A DNA stretch of 64,000 nt, taken from contig NZ_JACHFM010000007.1 in the NCBI RefSeq assembly GCF_014201905.1, positions 1 through 64,000 of the forward strand, given 5' to 3'. The DNA comes from Amaricoccus macauensis. Lineage in GTDB: Bacteria > Pseudomonadota > Alphaproteobacteria > Rhodobacterales > Rhodobacteraceae. Each line of letters begins with the position of its first letter. Positions within the stretch are counted from its first letter, which is position 1. Made by a program: the position numbers and the translations under genes. The notes under the pieces were generated by a model, which had not been told where the DNA came from, did not search any database, and saw only the letters and a program-made list of their open reading frames with translations. Below are positions 24,120-32,497 of the stretch, piece after piece.

Positions 24120-25914
24120 CGGCCAGCGCCCGGAACTGCCGGTTGGTCTCGATGAGCTCGTCGTAGGTGCCGCCGGCGACCACCTGGCCCTGCTCGAGCA
24201 TGTAGATCGTGTCGCAGTCGCGCACGGTGGTGAGCCGGTGCGCGATCATCACGATGGTCTTCGCCCGCCCGAGGTTGTGCACCGCGTCCATCACCGCCTT
24301 CTCGGTCAGGTTGTCGAGCGCGCTGGTCGCCTCGTCGAGGATGAGCACGTCCGGGTCGTGATAGAGCGCGCGGGCGATGCCGATCCGCTGGCGCTGGCCA
24401 CCGGAGAGCCGCACGCCGCGCTCACCCACCTTGGTCTGATAGCCATCGGGCAGCTCGCGCAGGACGAAGTCGTGCAGCTCGGCGATCCGCGCCGCCCGCT
24501 CCACCGCCGCCATGTCGATGTCCTTGGCCTTCTGGCCGAAGGCGATGTTTGCCGCGATGGTGTCGTCGGTCAGGAAGATATGCTGCGGCACGTAGCCGAT
24601 CGAGCGCTGCCAGCCGGGCAGCGTCGCGGGCGTGATCGCCACCCCGTCGATGACGAGCGCGCCGGCCTGCGGCTCGAGCAGCCCGAGCATGATGTCGACC
24701 GCGGTGGTCTTGCCCGCACCGGTGCCACCCACGAGGCCGACGCTGCTGTGTGCCTCGACCGTGATCGAGAAGCCCCGGAGCGCCGCGCGCTCGGCGTTCG
24801 GATAGGCGTAGACCACGTCGCGCAGCTCCAGCGTGCTGGTGAGCCGGACCGGCGCGGCCGAGCGGCCGGCGTCGAGCCGCTGCGGGTTCTTCGCGTTGGT
24901 GGTGAGAAAGTCGTCGTGCAGCTTGTCGAGGGTCGGCTGGGCGAAGCGCATCTGCCCGATCGAGCCGTAGACTTGCTGCAGCGCCGGGAACAGCCGGATC
25001 GCGGTGAAGGCGTAGACCGACAGGATCGGCACCACGCTCGCCAGATCCCCGTCGCCGGAGATGAGCAGGTAGAGCACGAAGACCAGCAGCCCGCCGAAGG
25101 CCACGCCCTCGATCACGTAGCGCGGCACCTCGCGCTGGATGAGGTTGACCGCGTCGCAATAGGCGACCCGCTCGGCCGGGTGGCGGAAGCGCGCGCTGAA
25201 ATACGACTCGAGGTTCAGGAGCTTCACGTCCTTCATGCCGCCGAACGCCTCGCCCACCACCCGGTAGCGCAGTTCGTTCATCTGGTGCCGCTCGCGCCCC
25301 ATGCGAACCGCCTTGCGCCGCACGCTCATGTAGAGCAGGCCGTAGATGCCGCCGATGAGCCCGGCCGCGACCATCGCCACGCCGGGACGGATCACGATGA
25401 GCAGCGTGATGAGCGAGACCGAGAGCACCACCGAGGTGATGAAGCGCATCGCCGGCAGGAGCGAGGTCGTGACCACCTTCTGCACCTCGCCGAGCACCGC
25501 CGAGCCGAGCCCGGCGCTGTTCCGCGTCAGGAACCAGGCGTAGGGCTGGGCGAGATAGGCGTTCAGCATCCGGAGGCTGATCGTGTAGGCCCGCATCATG
25601 GTGAAGCGGTAGGTGGCGTAGGAGGCCACCGCCTTGAACACCATGCCGAAGATGATGAAGAAGAACACCGCCGCCGCGAGGCCGATCATGAAGCCCTGGT
25701 GCGACTGGAAGCCGAAGGTCTGGTAGAACCAGGAGAGGGTCGTATTGGTGTCGATCACGTCGGGCCGGCGCAGCACGAACATGAGCGGCAGGATCAGGGC
25801 GATCGACATCATCTGGAGCACGCCCATGATGACGATCATGACGATCAGCCAGTAGAACTGCCGCCGCTCCCGCGCCGTCAGGAGATCGAGAAGCTTGCGG
25901 TACGTCGCGATCAC
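24112..25914 (-). CDS. PglK-like ABC transporter, lipid-linked oligosaccharide flippase
   Basis: 600 aa from GTG at 25914, overlapping the polymerase stop as GTGA. Six membrane segments lie in residues 20-310, starting FYWLIVMIVIMGVLQMMSIA with SIALILPLMFVL. An ATPase domain follows: Walker A GGTGAGKTTAV, ABC signature LSGGQRQRIGIAR and Walker B DVLILDEATSALD. The short N-terminus and the residues around the first helix resemble PglK of Campylobacter, which flips undecaprenyl-diphosphate oligosaccharide. With the polymerase as its neighbour and no Wzx protein in the window, flipping of the EPS unit is the best guess. Export of a lipid or peptide cannot be excluded. Confidence 0.85.
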   Translation of the reverse strand: MIATYRKLLDLLTARERRQFYWLIVMIVIMGVLQMMSIALILPLMFVLRRPDVIDTNTTLSWFYQTFGFQSHQGFMIGLAAAVFFFIIFGMVFKAVASYATYRFTMMRAYTISLRMLNAYLAQPYAWFLTRNSAGLGSAVLGEVQKVVTTSLLPAMRFITSVVLSVSLITLLIVIRPGVAMVAAGLIGGIYGLLYMSVRRKAVRMGRERHQMNELRYRVVGEAFGGMKDVKLLNLESYFSARFRHPAERVAYCDAVNLIQREVPRYVIEGVAFGGLLVFVLYLLISGDGDLASVVPILSVYAFTAIRLFPALQQVYGSIGQMRFAQPTLDKLHDDFLTTNAKNPQRLDAGRSAAPVRLTSTLELRDVVYAYPNAERAALRGFSITVEAHSSVGLVGGTGAGKTTAVDIMLGLLEPQAGALVIDGVAITPATLPGWQRSIGYVPQHIFLTDDTIAANIAFGQKAKDIDMAAVERAARIAELHDFVLRELPDGYQTKVGERGVRLSGGQRQRIGIARALYHDPDVLILDEATSALDNLTEKAVMDAVHNLGRAKTIVMIAHRLTTVRDCDTIYMLEQGQVVAGGTYDELIETNRQFRALAGA

Positions 25915-27389
25915 ACAGGTACTCCTTCGCTCATTCCGCCAGCCATTCCGTTTCGGCCGCGTCCCGTTCCCCGGATCGCCGCCGGCTCCTGCATCCGCGC
26001 CCGCGCCCCGGCTGGCCGGGCTACCCCCGTGGCAGGCTTGCCCCGGACGCCACCGCGCCCCTGTGCTGCCCGCCGGGCCCGCGTCTCCTCGTCCTGGGTC
26101 TCCTCGCCGGGCTCCTTCGACATGTAGAACCACGCGCCGGCGCCCAGATAGATCCAGACGAAGATGCAGGTGGCGTTCCAGATGTAGACGGTGCCGAGGG
26201 TGATCGTGAGGCCCGCGAGCGCGATCAGGTAGCCGCGCCGGCAGTCCTGCTCCTCGGGGGTGAGCGTGCGCTGGGTCGCGATGCGCAGGGCCCCGCCGAC
26301 CCAGGCGAGGGCCAGGAACCCGAAGGTCGGCAGGCCGTAGCGCATGGCCTCGAGCAGCCAGAAATTGTCGAAGCTCGACTTGCCGGCCCGATACCAGGGC
26401 CGCGTCCAGTCGTTGAGGCCGATGCCGAACACCGGGTGCTTCATCACCTCCATCATGCCGTAGTCGAAGACCACGAGTCGGCCGTCCGCGGACGTCTTGC
26501 TGAAGGTGAAGTTGTCGAGCACGAAGTCGAGCACCTGGAACTCCGCGAGGATCCGCAGGAGCATGAGCGCCATGAGCGCGAGGAACCCCAGCACGATCCA
26601 GCGGAAGCGCATGAAGAACAGCAGCCGGTCCCAGACGATGAAGCAGGCCTGCGCGAAGACCGAGAGCAGCGGCCCCGAGGAGAGCGAGGTGCCCACCATG
26701 AAGGTGAAGAAGCCGCTCATGCCGAGGGCCTTCACCAGGTTCTGCCGCCAGATGTAGAAGCCGTTCGCCACGCCGATGGTGGCGACGAGTCCCCAGAGGA
26801 TCGGGTGCTCGAGCGTGCCCTGCGCCCGCACGAGGCCGAGGCGCATGCCGAGGTTGTGCTGGCGCGCCGGGATGGTGAAGAAGACGTCGAAGATCCGCCG
26901 CACCAGGTTGAAGCCCGTCACCATCTCGAGGAGGGCAAAGGGCAGCAGCACCGCGAAGGCTATGGCGAGGATCTTGAAGAAGCGCTTGTATTCGCTGGCG
27001 TTGGTGATCAGGATCCGCCCGATCAGGTAGGCGCCGAAGAACTCCACGAAGGAAATCACCGCCCGTGGCCCCACGCCGAGCCCGTGGTTCTTCACGAGCG
27101 CGAGCACCGTCCATGTGGCGCTCGCAAGGACGAGGAAATCGACGACGCAGGGGCGCATGGTGAGCCAGCGCCAGAGCAGCCAGGGGAAGATGCCGAGCAG
27201 CAGCACCCGGTAGGGGGACAGCACGCTGCCCGCGACCATGAAGATTCCGGGGATGAACAGGACGACGACGATCGCCACGAGAAGGCGGCCACGGAACAGC
27301 GTGTCCCGCTCATCGGCCGTCAGGGTGGCGACCGGAGCTCGGGGTGGCACGACGTACCGGGCATTGCCCGGATGGGTCTGCTCAACCAT
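25911..27389 (-). CDS. O-antigen-ligase/Wzy-family EPS polymerase
   Basis: 492 aa from ATG at 27389 with GGAG about 9 bases upstream. Ten or more hydrophobic segments lie between residues 30 and 430, with a periplasmic loop around GIGLNDWTRPWYRAGKSSFD and FWLLEAMRYGLPTF, the region where the O-antigen ligase/polymerase family (PF04932) carries conserved Arg/His. The C-terminal 60 residues are Arg/Gly-rich and cytosolic. It probably polymerises the repeat unit on the outer face of the inner membrane. First gene of the minus-strand operon that continues with the ABC flippase, a glycosyltransferase, the GMC pair and two sulfotransferases. Confidence 0.82.
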   Translation of the reverse strand: MVEQTHPGNARYVVPPRAPVATLTADERDTLFRGRLLVAIVVVLFIPGIFMVAGSVLSPYRVLLLGIFPWLLWRWLTMRPCVVDFLVLASATWTVLALVKNHGLGVGPRAVISFVEFFGAYLIGRILITNASEYKRFFKILAIAFAVLLPFALLEMVTGFNLVRRIFDVFFTIPARQHNLGMRLGLVRAQGTLEHPILWGLVATIGVANGFYIWRQNLVKALGMSGFFTFMVGTSLSSGPLLSVFAQACFIVWDRLLFFMRFRWIVLGFLALMALMLLRILAEFQVLDFVLDNFTFSKTSADGRLVVFDYGMMEVMKHPVFGIGLNDWTRPWYRAGKSSFDNFWLLEAMRYGLPTFGFLALAWVGGALRIATQRTLTPEEQDCRRGYLIALAGLTITLGTVYIWNATCIFVWIYLGAGAWFYMSKEPGEETQDEETRARRAAQGRGGVRGKPATGVARPAGARARMQEPAAIRGTGRGRNGMAGGMSEGVPV

Positions 27390-27771
27390 TAAAGGCTCCA
27401 GCCTCGCATCGACATCACCAGACACCGGGTACACAAACGACAAAAACCGGGCGCGCACGGTCCCGGAATCACCCCCCCGGACCCGGGCCGGCTTCCCGCC
27501 GTAACGCCCCTCACTTCCGGTGGCTCATACCGTCATTTGCCGGAACGATCAATTGACAGATCTGCGCACCCCCCGGCCCGGGCCGGTTGCGCCAGAGCTT
27601 GCCGATGCAGAACAGCCGGCGGACACTGGGCCGAGACCGGTGAAAATGCCGCAGGGAACAGGGAAAAGGGGGCGGATCCTCCCGGATCCGCCCCCTTTCC
27701 CCTTCCGGACCGAGGCGCGCCCGCGTCATCCCCGAAGGGGGCGGGCGGCCGGCCATCCTGTCACAGGTGCG
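27390..27771. promoter_or_regulatory. 382-base region upstream of the polymerase operon
   Basis: Lies between the polymerase start (minus) and the stop of the 1481-aa gene (minus). It contains the terminator hairpin at 27668-27695. The promoter of the polymerase operon must lie in about 27390-27640, which includes the AT-richer stretch 27420-27445. No gene was seen here. Confidence 0.5.
27668..27695 (-). terminator. Rho-independent terminator of the 1481-aa gene
   Basis: GGGGGCGGATCC (27668-27679) and GGATCCGCCCCC (27684-27695) make a 12-bp perfect stem with loop TCCC, extended by A/T pairs. On the minus strand it is followed by TTTTCCC. It lies 77 bases past the stop at 27772. Confidence 0.85.
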
Positions 27772-30700
27772 TCAGCGGGCGTTGAAGGCCCGCGTGCGGT
27801 CATAGACCGAGGTCCCGGGCGCGAGGCCCGCCCGGATCCCGGCGGGCGGCGGCAGCACGTGGGTGCCGTGCGACGAGCCGAAGAACACGTCCGAGGTGAG
27901 CGGGTGGATGAAGATCTCCCCGTCGAGGCTCGGCACGTTGCGCGAGATGTCGGTCCAGCTGGCGCCGCGGTCGGTGGAGCGGAAGACGTTCGGCGTGCCC
28001 CACATGAAGAGCGAGACATAGAGCAGGTCCTCGTTGCGCGGATCGACCGCGATCGAGTTCACCGCGTACTTCGGATGCCCCGGCGCGACGAAGTCCCGCG
28101 CGTCGAAGATCATCGTCTCGGTCGGGTTCGTCACCCCCTCGATGCGCACCACCTTCGCCCCGGCGCTCACCGCATAGACCCGGGCCGGATGGTGCGGGCA
28201 GACGGTGATGGCCGGGGTCTGGTCCACCGGGCGGAAGCTCGCCGAGGCGGTCGCCCAGCCGGTCCAGCCGGTGCCCCGGTTGACCGAGCGGCGGATCACC
28301 TTGTCGGTCTTGTCCTTCGAGGTGCCGAAGATCGCCGTGGTGCCGCCCGCCCCCGTCGCGCCGAGAAAGCCGTAGGCGAACCGGGTGAAGCCGATCCCGG
28401 CGAGCTCGGGCGCGTCGAGATTGTCCGCCCGGAAGTTGCCGAGGAAGGCGGTGTTCGGGTCGTGGGGATCGAGCTGCGCCACGCTCGAGAGGGTGCTGAC
28501 CGCGTCCGTCACCACCAGGATCTCGCCCATGGGGTCATTGCCCCTCGGCTGCATCAGGCAGGGAACCCGCTTGCCGCTGACGTTGCCCTGCAGGGTGAGG
28601 ATCCGCCCGCTCGGGTGGAGGACGGTGCCCCCGCCCGAGATGTGCTGACCGTTGTCGATCGCCGCGGCGATCTGCCCGCCCGGCATGCTGACCGGATCCT
28701 GCGGGCCGCCGATCAGGTCGTTCAGCCAGTAGTCGCCCGCGGTCGCGGTGTAGACCAGGCTGCGGTCCTGCTGCGCCTGAGCAAAGACGCGCCAGTCCGA
28801 CGGATGGAAGCCGATGTCGCGGGTGTGGCTGCCATCGAAGAACTTGCCGGTCCAGTCAAAGGTGGCGCCGCCGTCCCGCGAGATGCCGAGATGCTGGCCG
28901 CGCTGTGCGAAGAACACCTGCGGGTCGTCCGGCTTGCCCACCAGACCGTAGTGGTCGCCGCTGCCCATCTTGTGGCTGAAGTTGTCCTCCTGGCCGAGGG
29001 CCGGGTTGGTGACGGTCTCCCTCCAGGTCCTGCCGCCGTCGCGGGTGTAGCGCGGCGGGCTGCCGTTGCCGCTCACGACGATGCAGTTGCGATCCGCCGG
29101 CGAGATCGCGAAGGTCATCGCCCGGTAGACGCCGAGCCCGGCGTTGCGGGTGAAGCGCACCCCGTCGGTGGCGGTGTAGAGCCCGCTGTCCTCGACCGCG
29201 GCCCAGACCACGCCATTGCCGGCGGCGGCGTCGATCATGTGCACCGTCTTGCCCGCGGGCAGCGACGAGAGCTTCGTCCAGGTGGTGCCGACCGCGGCGC
29301 CCGCGGCCGAGCGCCAGGCGCCGGTCTCGGTCCAGAGGTAGAGATCGCCGTTCGGCGCCGCCGCGATGCCGTAGGCGCCGTTCTTGCCCTTGGCATAGGT
29401 CGCGGCATCGAGCTCGCCGCCGAGCTTCGCCCAGGTCGCGCCACCGTTCTGCGAGCGCCAGAGCTGCAGCATCCCGATCGTGGGCTCCTTCGAGTCCGCC
29501 CGGGCGTTGTGCAGCGCATAGAGCGTGCGGGTCGCGGGCGTGCCGCCCGGCACGTGGGTGACGAGGCGCATGTTGTGGCGCGAGCTCGTCGTCCCCTGCA
29601 AGAGCGGCATCGACAGCACGTGGGTGCAGCTGACGCCGCCGTCGGTGGAGAGATAGACCCCGGAAAACGCATCGAAGGCCGGGTCGATCGCCTGGCTGGC
29701 GGCGGAATACATGAGGATCTGCCGGTTCGCGTCCTCCGGGTCGATCCAGGCCGAGACCCCGGAGCGCCCGACCCAGAGCCCGTTCCAGTTCGGCGTGTAG
29801 AGGCTCGCCCCGAAATCATCCGACGCCCAGGGGAAGTTCTGGTCCATCGGGCAGAGGATGAGGTTCGGGTTCGCCGGGGTCGTGGCGAAGTCCCGCAGGA
29901 ACTGCATGCCCGGGCCGCCGACCTGACCGGCCTCGAACTGCGCCTTGTTGCGGGCGACGAGCGGCACCCAGAGCGGATCCCCCGTCGCCGACGCCTCCGG
30001 CACCTCGACCGCCGCCGAGGGCGCCGACCAGGCGCCATCCGCCACACGCTGCCAGCGGAAGCGCAGCGCCTTGCGCCGGTTGGTCTCGTCCAGCCGCCAG
30101 ACGCTGTAATCGACCCGCGGCTGCGCCCCCGGCGCGTTCCGGCCCGCGTCGCGCATGAAGAGCGCGTGGGTGTCGGTCGTGCCGATGCGGGCCACCACTT
30201 CGTACTGGCTGTCCGCCACCGTCTCGCCGGTCGCGGTCGTCCACTCGATCGCGGCCACCGCCTCCGCGGCGAGGCCGGGGAAGCGCACCACCGGCGAGAA
30301 CCACACGCTCTGGTCCGTGGGGCGGAACTCCGAGCGCAGCACCTCCATGTCCTCGATCTCGAGCGGGAAGGGCGCGTCGTCCTCGGCCTCCACCGTCACC
30401 GGGAAGCGCGAGGTGGCAGCCCCGCCGGAGTTCGTCGCGGTCACCGCCACGGTGAGCGCGAGCGCCGCGGTGGTGGGGATCGTCGCCACCCCGCTGCCCG
30501 CGTCGATCGTGACGCCCGCCGTCGACGCGGCCGGGTCCACCGCGAAGGCCAGCGCCTCGCCGGTGAAGTCGCCCGCCGTCGGCACCGGCTGCGGCCCGGT
30601 GCCCGCGTCGAAGATCTCCTCCGCCAGCAGACCCTTCGCGGTCGGCGCCACGTAGGTCGGCACCACCGTCGCAGTCGTGGCGACGACCGAGCCCACCACG

Positions 30701-32217
30701 TTCCGCGCCGTCACCCGGCAGCAGATCGACCGCTGGTCGTCCTGCGGGGTGAGGGTGTAGCTCGCGCCGGTCGCGCCGGGGATCGCCACGCCGTCGCGCA
30801 GCCACTGCCGCGGCGCAGTCGGCGCCGGATAGCCGCCCCAGGAGCCGGTACCCGCGGTCATGGCCGAGCCGATCTTCGCCGACCCGGCGAGAAGCGGCAG
30901 CGTGAGCAGGAACGGCAGCACGTTCGCCGGCTGCGCGGTCACCGTCGCCCGGAAGCTCGTGACGGCGCTGCCCCCCGAGTTCGTCGCCGTCACGCGCACC
31001 GTGGCGCCCGCGAGGGCCGCGGTGGTCGCCACGCTGACCCGGCCGGTCGCCGCCTGCACCGTCACGCCGGCGGCCTGCGCCGCGCTGACCCCGGTGACCG
31101 CGATCGCGAAGCCGAGCCCCTCGCCCGAGAAGGCGCGGGATGCGTCAAGGACGAGGGCAGGCGCCCCCCGGTAGGTGGTGACATCGCCGAGGGCCGTCAC
31201 CGCCACCGGCGGGGTGCGGCTGATGGCGAGGCCCGGGGTCACCGCCACGGCACTGCCGCCCGGGTTCGTCGCCGTCACCCGGACGGTGAGCTCCTTGCGG
31301 TCGTCGGCCGCAACCGGCGTGTAGCTCGTCCCCGTGGCGCCAGCGATCGCCACGCCGCCCCGGAGCCACTGGTAGGTAAAGCCCGGTGCCCCGCTCCAGA
31401 CGCCGGGCGAGACGCCGACCGGCGCACCGATCCGGCCGGTGCCCGAGAGCGCCGGCGCGGTCTGGACGACAGGCAGGCTGGGGCGAACCGTCAGGAAAAA
31501 GTCGCCCGTGGCACTGCCGCCGGAGTTCGTCGCCGTCACCGTGATCCGCTCCCGGGTGAGCAGGGTTGCGGTGGAGATGGTCACCACGCCGGTCGCGCTG
31601 TCAATCCGCACACCGGCGCCGCTCACGCTGAACGTGAGCCCCGCGCCGTCGAAGGCCGCGGCCGCCGGGACGCTGGCCGCCGCGCCGCCGAGATCGGTCG
31701 CCACGTCGGCGAGCCCGCGCGCCGCCACCGGCGCCACCCGGGTGACGCTGAGGGCGGGGGTCTCGGCCACCACCGTGCCGAGGGCGTTCGCGGCACTCAC
31801 CCGCACCGAGAGGAGCCGCCGGTCGTCGGCCGCCACCGGCTGGTAGGAGAGCCCGGTCGCACCGGCGATCGCCACCCCGTCCCGGAGCCACGCGAGGCCG
31901 AGCACCGGCGCGCCGCGCCAGCTGCCGGGCAGGAGCGACAGCGCGACGCCGACCTTTGGCGCACCCTGAAGGGCCGGCGCGAGCAGCACCGACGGCGGCG
32001 CCACCGCGTCTGCATCGGCGCGGAAGCGGCTCACCTGCTGGCCGGCGGCGTCGCGGCCGCTCACCACCACGCCGAACCCGGCCCTGAGCTCGTCGATGGA
32101 AACGATGTCGTCGCCAGTCCCCACAGGGACGGAAGCAGAGGTCCCCGCAGGGACGGAAACAGAGGTCGTCCCTACAGGGACGGTGGCAGAGGTATCCGGG
32201 GATTGATCCACTGGCAT
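27772..32217 (-). CDS. Giant Ig-like/beta-propeller surface protein (1481 aa)
   Basis: No signal peptide. Residues 1-35 repeat VPVGT/VPAGT units. Residues about 75-590 hold three pairs of beta-sandwich modules. The first member of each pair carries WLRDGVAIAGATGxSY followed by DDRxxLxVRV, the second ends in TVTATNSGGSA-like strands. A connecting domain reaches about residue 720. The rest, to 1481, is a beta-propeller with Asp-box (BNR) turns: WRSQNGGATW, YTRDGGRTW, ISRDGGATF, FRSTDRGASW, as in sialidase, sortilin or GH74 folds. It may bind or cut polysaccharide at the cell surface. Export by a type I system is inferred. Divergent from the gene at 32498, with a shared 280-base promoter region. 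Confidence 0.85.
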   Translation of the reverse strand: MPVDQSPDTSATVPVGTTSVSVPAGTSASVPVGTGDDIVSIDELRAGFGVVVSGRDAAGQQVSRFRADADAVAPPSVLLAPALQGAPKVGVALSLLPGSWRGAPVLGLAWLRDGVAIAGATGLSYQPVAADDRRLLSVRVSAANALGTVVAETPALSVTRVAPVAARGLADVATDLGGAAASVPAAAAFDGAGLTFSVSGAGVRIDSATGVVTISTATLLTRERITVTATNSGGSATGDFFLTVRPSLPVVQTAPALSGTGRIGAPVGVSPGVWSGAPGFTYQWLRGGVAIAGATGTSYTPVAADDRKELTVRVTATNPGGSAVAVTPGLAISRTPPVAVTALGDVTTYRGAPALVLDASRAFSGEGLGFAIAVTGVSAAQAAGVTVQAATGRVSVATTAALAGATVRVTATNSGGSAVTSFRATVTAQPANVLPFLLTLPLLAGSAKIGSAMTAGTGSWGGYPAPTAPRQWLRDGVAIPGATGASYTLTPQDDQRSICCRVTARNVVGSVVATTATVVPTYVAPTAKGLLAEEIFDAGTGPQPVPTAGDFTGEALAFAVDPAASTAGVTIDAGSGVATIPTTAALALTVAVTATNSGGAATSRFPVTVEAEDDAPFPLEIEDMEVLRSEFRPTDQSVWFSPVVRFPGLAAEAVAAIEWTTATGETVADSQYEVVARIGTTDTHALFMRDAGRNAPGAQPRVDYSVWRLDETNRRKALRFRWQRVADGAWSAPSAAVEVPEASATGDPLWVPLVARNKAQFEAGQVGGPGMQFLRDFATTPANPNLILCPMDQNFPWASDDFGASLYTPNWNGLWVGRSGVSAWIDPEDANRQILMYSAASQAIDPAFDAFSGVYLSTDGGVSCTHVLSMPLLQGTTSSRHNMRLVTHVPGGTPATRTLYALHNARADSKEPTIGMLQLWRSQNGGATWAKLGGELDAATYAKGKNGAYGIAAAPNGDLYLWTETGAWRSAAGAAVGTTWTKLSSLPAGKTVHMIDAAAGNGVVWAAVEDSGLYTATDGVRFTRNAGLGVYRAMTFAISPADRNCIVVSGNGSPPRYTRDGGRTWRETVTNPALGQEDNFSHKMGSGDHYGLVGKPDDPQVFFAQRGQHLGISRDGGATFDWTGKFFDGSHTRDIGFHPSDWRVFAQAQQDRSLVYTATAGDYWLNDLIGGPQDPVSMPGGQIAAAIDNGQHISGGGTVLHPSGRILTLQGNVSGKRVPCLMQPRGNDPMGEILVVTDAVSTLSSVAQLDPHDPNTAFLGNFRADNLDAPELAGIGFTRFAYGFLGATGAGGTTAIFGTSKDKTDKVIRRSVNRGTGWTGWATASASFRPVDQTPAITVCPHHPARVYAVSAGAKVVRIEGVTNPTETMIFDARDFVAPGHPKYAVNSIAVDPRNEDLLYVSLFMWGTPNVFRSTDRGASWTDISRNVPSLDGEIFIHPLTSDVFFGSSHGTHVLPPPAGIRAGLAPGTSVYDRTRAFNAR

Positions 32218-32373
32218 TACTCCGGGGAGACAAAAGGAACGATCAGGCGGGCGGGAAGTTCCGCCCCGAATTTACCGGGTTATACGCACATCTTTCGTCG
32301 CTTTGCCAAACCAACCCGAACACAGTTCGTGGAATTAAGGGAACATTCACCAAAGTTTATGCTTGTTTTACAA

Positions 32374-32387
32374 TTGGGTATTCCCAA
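32374..32387. promoter_or_regulatory. Palindrome in the divergent promoter region
   Basis: TTGGG-TATT-CCCAA, a 14-base inverted repeat in the AT-rich part of the 280-base region between the 1481-aa gene (start 32217, minus) and the gene at 32498 (plus). It is a candidate operator. Confidence 0.35.
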
Positions 32388-32497
32388 GGAATAATCAACG
32401 ACTTGACTCCCGGCGCCCCCGTGCTCAGGAAGCGCCTGCCGTCCGGGTTCCGCCATCCCGGATCGCCGTGACAGCGGGCGGAACGGATTTTCCGAGG

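Noticed and set aside
24112-27114. A single 1000-codon minus frame joining polymerase and ABC regions
   Set aside because: The upstream part is out of frame with the polymerase. The GTG at 25914 overlapping the polymerase stop is a better start for the ABC protein.
27520-32394. A very long open frame on the plus strand (1624 codons)
   Set aside because: It is the Arg/Ala/Gly-rich antisense shadow of the 1481-aa propeller gene, a usual effect of high GC. The minus-strand frame has recognisable domains.
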